From Arthrobacter sp. S39 (GTDB lineage: Bacteria > Actinomycetota > Actinomycetes > Actinomycetales > Micrococcaceae): a stretch of 64,000 bases of DNA. Of this stretch, positions 60,583 through 64,000 are shown piece after piece. The translations under genes and the position numbers were made by a program. Within the stretch, counting starts at the first letter, position 1; each line of letters opens with the position of its first letter. Below the pieces are notes generated by a model, which worked only from the letters and a program-made list of their open reading frames with translations, was not told the DNA's origin and searched no databases. The stretch lies in contig NZ_SIHX01000011.1 of NCBI RefSeq assembly GCF_004320525.1, positions 1 to 64,000 of the forward strand, written 5' to 3'.

Positions 60583-61027
60583 ATCAGTGGAGGACGACGC
60601 CGGCAGGGTCATCCGGTACCGGCGGCACCCCAACGGAGGCGGCTTTGTTGGGCCAGGCGCCTACGTCGCCGAAAGTGCGCGCCTGGGATCCATGACGTAC
60701 GTGGAGCCGGGCGCACGGATCGGGTCCGGCTCACGCGTGGGCCACGGCAGTTGGATCGACCGGCTGGCGCAAGTGGGCGAACGGACGGTCATCGGCGACG
60801 GCGTGCGCGTGGGCCACGGAACCGTCATCGGCAACCGGGTCCACATCGGCAGCCATTCACGCATCGGCTCCGGTGCCGTGATCGAGCACGGCACCAGCGT
60901 GAACGCTGACAGCACGGTTCCCGACGGCGGCCACGTCGCCGCAGAGCCGCGGCGCCGGTCCCGTGCGGCGCCAGCCAAGCGCGCCCAGCCACGGCAGCGG
61001 AAATCCCAGAACCGGCAGGCGGCCTAA
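60566..61027 (+). CDS. Left-handed beta-helix hexapeptide-repeat protein
   Basis: A 153-aa protein with GAGAAGGA just upstream of ATG 60566. Residues about 30-115 are hexapeptide repeats (ARLGSM TYVEPG ARIGSG SRVGHG, then TVIGDG VRVGHG TVIGNR VHIGSH SRIGSG AVIEHG). A basic, low-complexity tail (RRRSRAAPAKRAQPRQRKSQ) follows. Most such proteins are acyltransferases or gamma-carbonic-anhydrase-like, but no acceptor-binding domain is present. It is translationally linked to the MepB-like gene. Confidence 0.72.
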   Translation: MSTKFESVEDDAGRVIRYRRHPNGGGFVGPGAYVAESARLGSMTYVEPGARIGSGSRVGHGSWIDRLAQVGERTVIGDGVRVGHGTVIGNRVHIGSHSRIGSGAVIEHGTSVNADSTVPDGGHVAAEPRRRSRAAPAKRAQPRQRKSQNRQAA

Positions 61028-61051
61028 ACGAAGGCTCCCGGGTGAAGAGGG

Positions 61052-61267
61052 TCAGACCGCCGGAAAAAGGGCGTCCACCACGGCACGTGTCAGGTCACGG
61101 ATCGTTTGGCTGCGCTCCGCCTCCTCGGTAGTGTCAGCGCCTTCGGTGAAAATCACCAGCGCGTACGCTGTCCCGCCGCGCTCCAGGCTGCCGGTCAGCC
61201 GCATTTCAATCACCGGAATGTTGGGGCCGCCGACGCTCCCCCGGGTGGGATGCTGAAGGTTGGTCGT
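61052..61267 (-). pseudogene. C-terminal remnant of a serine hydrolase (beta-lactamase-like)
   Basis: This minus-strand frame encodes about 71 residues, including RLTGSLERGGTAYALVIFTE and SQTIRDLTRAVVDALFPAV, then TGA at 61052-61054. The strand pattern resembles the end of class A beta-lactamase-like serine hydrolases. No plausible start exists: an in-frame TAA lies at 61268-61270, and the carboxylesterase gene occupies the upstream DNA. It therefore looks like a decayed fragment. The family assignment is tentative. Confidence 0.4.
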
Positions 61268-61294
61268 TTAGCCACTTAGGAGCAGACAGCAGCC

Positions 61295-62833
61295 ATGAGT
61301 ACCGTTTCCACACTGCAGGGCACCGTCCGCGGGGCCGCGCTGCAGGTCCGCGGCCGCACCGTGCACACCTTCCTGGGGGTGCCCTACGCGGAGCCACCGC
61401 GTTTCCACGCTCCGGTCCCTGTCGTGCCCTGGGAAGGTGTCCGAGACTGCACCGTCCCCGGCGCGATGGCGCCGCAGAACCCTGACCCGTTCACGCCGCC
61501 GTCGGACGCCTTCGCCGACCTCTGGGACGAGGACAGCTGCCTTAACCTCAACATCTGGACCCCCGCTCCGGACGGCGCCGGGCGCCCGGTCATGGTGTGG
61601 ATCCACGGCGGGGCGTACGTCACCGGTTCCAACAGCAGCGGAATGCACGACGGCGGCCCGCTGGCTTCCGCTGCCGACGTTGTGGTGGTTGCGGTCAACT
61701 ACCGGCTGGGGGCCTTCGGCTTCCTGCACCTGCCCGAACTGCTGGGGCCGGAGTACGCCGATTCGTCCAACGTTGCCCTGCTGGACCTGCTGGAGGCGCT
61801 GCGCTGGGTTTCCCGGAACATCGGGGCGTTCGGCGGGGATCCCGGGAACGTGACGGTCTTTGGCGAGTCCGCGGGTGCGGCGGCGATCGGCACGCTGCTG
61901 GGCATGCCGGCGTCGGAAGGGCTGTTCGGGCGGGCCATCATGCAGAGCGGAACCGCCGAACGGTACCGGGCGGCGGAGGCATCGGCCGCGGTGACCGCAG
62001 AGTTCCTCCGGCTTTGCGGGCTGGATGCCGCACGGGCCGGGGAACTCCTGGGTCTTCCCGCCGGCCGGCTGCTGGCAGCGCAGAAGGCACTGGGCGAGGC
62101 TGAAGCTGGACGCAGTTTCAGCGTGCCGCTGCCGTTCCAGCCCACGGTGGGCACACCCTCCCTGCCGGAGCCGCCGCTGGACGCGGTCCGGATCGGACTG
62201 AACTCTGCGGTGGACCTGATCGTGGGGACCAACCTCAATGAAGGTTCCTTTGCCGTGGAAATGCGCCCCGCGTATCCCAGCGACCCGCCACGGCTGGAGG
62301 ACCGGGTGGAGCTGCTGCTGGCGGCCTTCTTCGCGGACCCCGCCGCGGCGCGGGAGCAGTACGCGGATGCGCTTGCGGACGCCCTCGGCGAGCAACCCAA
62401 CGGGAAGCAACTGCTCGAGGGGTGCCTGGCGGACCACGTGTACCGCCAGCCGAGCAACCGGCTCCTCGACGCGCGGGCTGAGGCCTCCGGCTCGACGTTC
62501 AGCTACCTTTTTACCTGGCCCAGCCCGGCCCTGGACGGCAAACTCGGAGCCTGCCACGCCCTGGAGATCCCGTTTGTGTTCCGTCAGCTGGGCTGCCGCG
62601 AAGCCAGGTTCCTGGTGGGGACGCAGGCTCCAGCGGAGCTGAGCGGGATGATGAGCGTTGCATGGGCGGCATTCGCCCGGAACGGGGAGCCCGCCGCCGC
62701 ATGCCTTCCCCGCTGGCCGTCTTATTCAACGCAGTCCCGCGAGACCATGGTCCTGGACGTCCAGCCCCGGGTCGAGGCCGACCCGCGCGCCGCGCTGCGG
62801 AGGTTCTGGGCCGGGCAGCCGGTCAGTCGATGA
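61295..62833 (+). CDS. Type-B carboxylesterase
   Basis: A 512-aa protein of the para-nitrobenzyl-esterase family: TFLGVPYAEPPRF at the N-terminus, VWIHGGAYVTGSN oxyanion loop, EDSCLNLNIWTP, nucleophile in TVFGESAGAAAIG, the acid in LIVGTNLNEGSFA, and histidine in GACHALEIPFVF. No signal peptide, so it acts inside the cell. It could contribute to ester cleavage of plant phenolics. A near match to the IclR motif (61204-61218, one mismatch) lies 77 bp upstream, inside the decayed serine-hydrolase frame. Confidence 0.88.
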   Translation: MSTVSTLQGTVRGAALQVRGRTVHTFLGVPYAEPPRFHAPVPVVPWEGVRDCTVPGAMAPQNPDPFTPPSDAFADLWDEDSCLNLNIWTPAPDGAGRPVMVWIHGGAYVTGSNSSGMHDGGPLASAADVVVVAVNYRLGAFGFLHLPELLGPEYADSSNVALLDLLEALRWVSRNIGAFGGDPGNVTVFGESAGAAAIGTLLGMPASEGLFGRAIMQSGTAERYRAAEASAAVTAEFLRLCGLDAARAGELLGLPAGRLLAAQKALGEAEAGRSFSVPLPFQPTVGTPSLPEPPLDAVRIGLNSAVDLIVGTNLNEGSFAVEMRPAYPSDPPRLEDRVELLLAAFFADPAAAREQYADALADALGEQPNGKQLLEGCLADHVYRQPSNRLLDARAEASGSTFSYLFTWPSPALDGKLGACHALEIPFVFRQLGCREARFLVGTQAPAELSGMMSVAWAAFARNGEPAAACLPRWPSYSTQSRETMVLDVQPRVEADPRAALRRFWAGQPVSR

Positions 62834-62877
62834 CCGGGTCTTCCGGAATGCGGTGGTGATCCCGTGGGGTGTCCACG

Positions 62878-63318
62878 TCAGCGGGCAGCCAGGGCGTTGA
62901 GCGTGTCGCGGATACCGTTCAGGGCAGGGTCCCGCAACGACATAAAGACCGGCTTCAGGAGCGGCTGGAGAATCTTCGCCGGCCCGTTGATGCTGAATTC
63001 GGCGGTGTACTTCACCAGCGATCCCTGGCCGGAAGGTTCGACGTCGATCGAGTCGAAGGCGGTGACAGTCTTGTTCTCGCCGCGGAGCTTGATGTGGCGG
63101 TCCGTCAGCTCGATGACCTCGTATTCGAGCGACTGGCGTTTGCCGCGGAACTCGGATTCCGCGTGGTAGCGGTGGCCGACGGCCACGGGCCCTGCTGTCA
63201 GCTTGTCCATGACCGGCGTGGCGGGATCCCAGTCGCTGGTGTTTTCGAATTCGGAGAGAAAGGCGAACGCCTTCTCCGGGGACAGTTTGGTTTCCACGGT
63301 GCCGCTGACTGTGATCAT
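62878..63318 (-). CDS. SRPBCC-family protein
   Basis: A 146-aa single-domain START/SRPBCC protein: MITVSGTVETKLSPEKAFAFLSEFENTSDWDP, HRYHAESEFRGKRQSLEYEVIELTDRHIKLRGENK and SLVKYTAEFSINGPAKILQPLLKPVF. The helix-grip fold binds hydrophobic ligands. No partner gene clarifies the function. It converges with the carboxylesterase. Confidence 0.75.
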   Translation of the reverse strand: MITVSGTVETKLSPEKAFAFLSEFENTSDWDPATPVMDKLTAGPVAVGHRYHAESEFRGKRQSLEYEVIELTDRHIKLRGENKTVTAFDSIDVEPSGQGSLVKYTAEFSINGPAKILQPLLKPVFMSLRDPALNGIRDTLNALAAR

Positions 63319-63460
63319 GCACCCAGTCTAGGAACCCTGAGGGCACCGCACAGCCCCACTTTCCCCACAAGCTAAGGACGCTCCGCTGCGTCAGCCAAAT
63401 CACATGCCTGGATCGGGCAACTTCGGCCGCTGGCCACGGGCCGCCGGATAGCCTGAATCC

Positions 63461-63964
63461 ATGGAATCGTTCGAGGCAGAGACTGTTGTCCTGGCCGGAT
63501 CCGATACGGTGTGGGACATCATCACGGACGGCGGCAACTACCCGGTGTGGGACTCCGGGATCGTGGACATCCGGGGCGACGTGCGTCACGGTGAAACGAT
63601 CCAAATCCGAACGCCCGACGGCGGCAAGCGCACCTTTCGCCTCCGGGTCCGCCAGGTCCCGGGGCAGGTCATGACGTGGAGCGGCGGGCTGCCGCTGGGA
63701 CTGCTCAGGGTCAAGCGCACGTTTACCCTCACCGAGCACGCAGGCCTTACCCTTCTCGCAGTGAAGCTGACGGCCAGCGGCCCGCTTCGTGGCGTGGTCC
63801 GCAGGGCGTTGCCCGGAATCACCGCGGCGCTGGCCCAGTACGTCTCAGCAGTCAAATTCCGGGCCGAACTACTCGGCGCCCCCCTCGAAAGACCCGCTAA
63901 GGCTGTCACCCGGCACACGGCTGCCGGCGACCGCTGGCTTGTTCACGAAGTCAGCCGGCGCTGA
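63461..63964 (+). CDS. SRPBCC-family protein
   Basis: A 167-aa SRPBCC/polyketide-cyclase-like protein: FEAETVVLAGSDTVWDIITDGGNYPVWDSGIVDIRG, RLRVRQVPGQVMTWSGGLPLGLLRVKRTFTLTEHAGLT, and a C-terminal amphipathic helix. It is divergent from the other SRPBCC gene (142-bp gap). Ligand unknown. Confidence 0.73.
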   Translation: MESFEAETVVLAGSDTVWDIITDGGNYPVWDSGIVDIRGDVRHGETIQIRTPDGGKRTFRLRVRQVPGQVMTWSGGLPLGLLRVKRTFTLTEHAGLTLLAVKLTASGPLRGVVRRALPGITAALAQYVSAVKFRAELLGAPLERPAKAVTRHTAAGDRWLVHEVSRR

Positions 63965-64000
63965 GGCCAGCCACGATCCGGAAGCCGTGGTGGTCCAGCG
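63951..64000 (-). CDS. Possible C-terminal end of a gene running off the window
   Basis: On the minus strand the window edge reads LDHHGFRIVAGLSAG followed by TGA at 63951-63953, overlapping the SRPBCC stop. Too little is present to assign a family. Confidence 0.25.
   Translation of the reverse strand, partial: LDHHGFRIVAGLSAG

Noticed and set aside
1..64000. CRISPR arrays, tRNA/rRNA genes, insertion sequences or prophage
   Set aside because: No regularly spaced repeats, tRNA-like or rRNA-like sequence, transposase or phage structural gene was seen on reading both strands.

Overview
The window is high-GC DNA with tightly packed, often overlapping genes (ATGA/GTGA junctions). It carries LacI, IclR, LysR and ANTAR regulators, lipoprotein-type sugar-binding proteins and a DUF222/HNH endonuclease tail. 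This is typical of a soil actinobacterium of the Arthrobacter/Pseudarthrobacter group. I see no rRNA, tRNA, CRISPR array, transposase or phage gene. Nearly everything concerns breakdown of plant carbohydrate and plant phenolics.

Layout. (1) 1-9180: tail of an HNH endonuclease, a PrmC-like methyltransferase, a lactonase, a secreted GH13 amylase, and the malQ/SDR pair (starch and maltodextrin). (2) 9345-17938: a levan/fructose unit made of a secreted GH32 levanase, a LacI regulator, a FrcBCA-type ABC importer and a PfkB fructokinase. A shared 12-bp palindrome (GACAWCGTTGTC) lies at the levanase, the importer promoter and the regulator start codon. (3) 17972-26328: bicupin quercetin dioxygenase, a 66-aa HTH protein with two palindromic operators, an aromatic operon (alpha/beta hydrolase, FAH-family hydrolase, FAD monooxygenase, DUF3500), then a divergent EamA exporter/LysR pair. 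(4) 26427-39672: an oligosaccharide unit (CUT1 importer without ATPase, 2-hydroxyacid dehydrogenase, GH43, LacI, GH36, large secreted alginate-lyase-like protein) marked by copies of GGATAACGTTTTCC. (5) 39743-43075: LacI plus a Gfo/Idh/MocA dehydrogenase and a sugar isomerase/epimerase. (6) 43157-59090: two GH78 alpha-L-rhamnosidases, two HSL-type hydrolases, a peptide-type ABC importer with a permease-ATPase fusion, a GH1 beta-glucosidase and an IclR regulator. (7) 59107-64000: ANTAR regulator, MepB-like protein, hexapeptide protein, a decayed serine hydrolase, a type-B carboxylesterase and two SRPBCC proteins.

Main interpretation (inference). Regions 3 and 6 look like one dispersed system for flavonoid rhamnoglucosides such as rutin. 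Intact glycoside would be imported, stripped of rhamnose and glucose by cytoplasmic GH78 and GH1 enzymes, and opened by quercetin 2,3-dioxygenase. The depside would be cut by an alpha/beta hydrolase, and the phloroglucinol part processed by the monooxygenase/FAH/DUF3500 operon. A 15-bp motif, TTTCAWTGRNYGRAA, occurs five times, in each case upstream of one of these units or of the IclR gene, over about 40 kb. That suggests one IclR-controlled regulon.

Several convergent gene pairs are separated by long palindromes. Two of these (5959-6023 and 19471-19533) share the same arms and the same 17-nt loop length, and look like a dispersed intergenic element.
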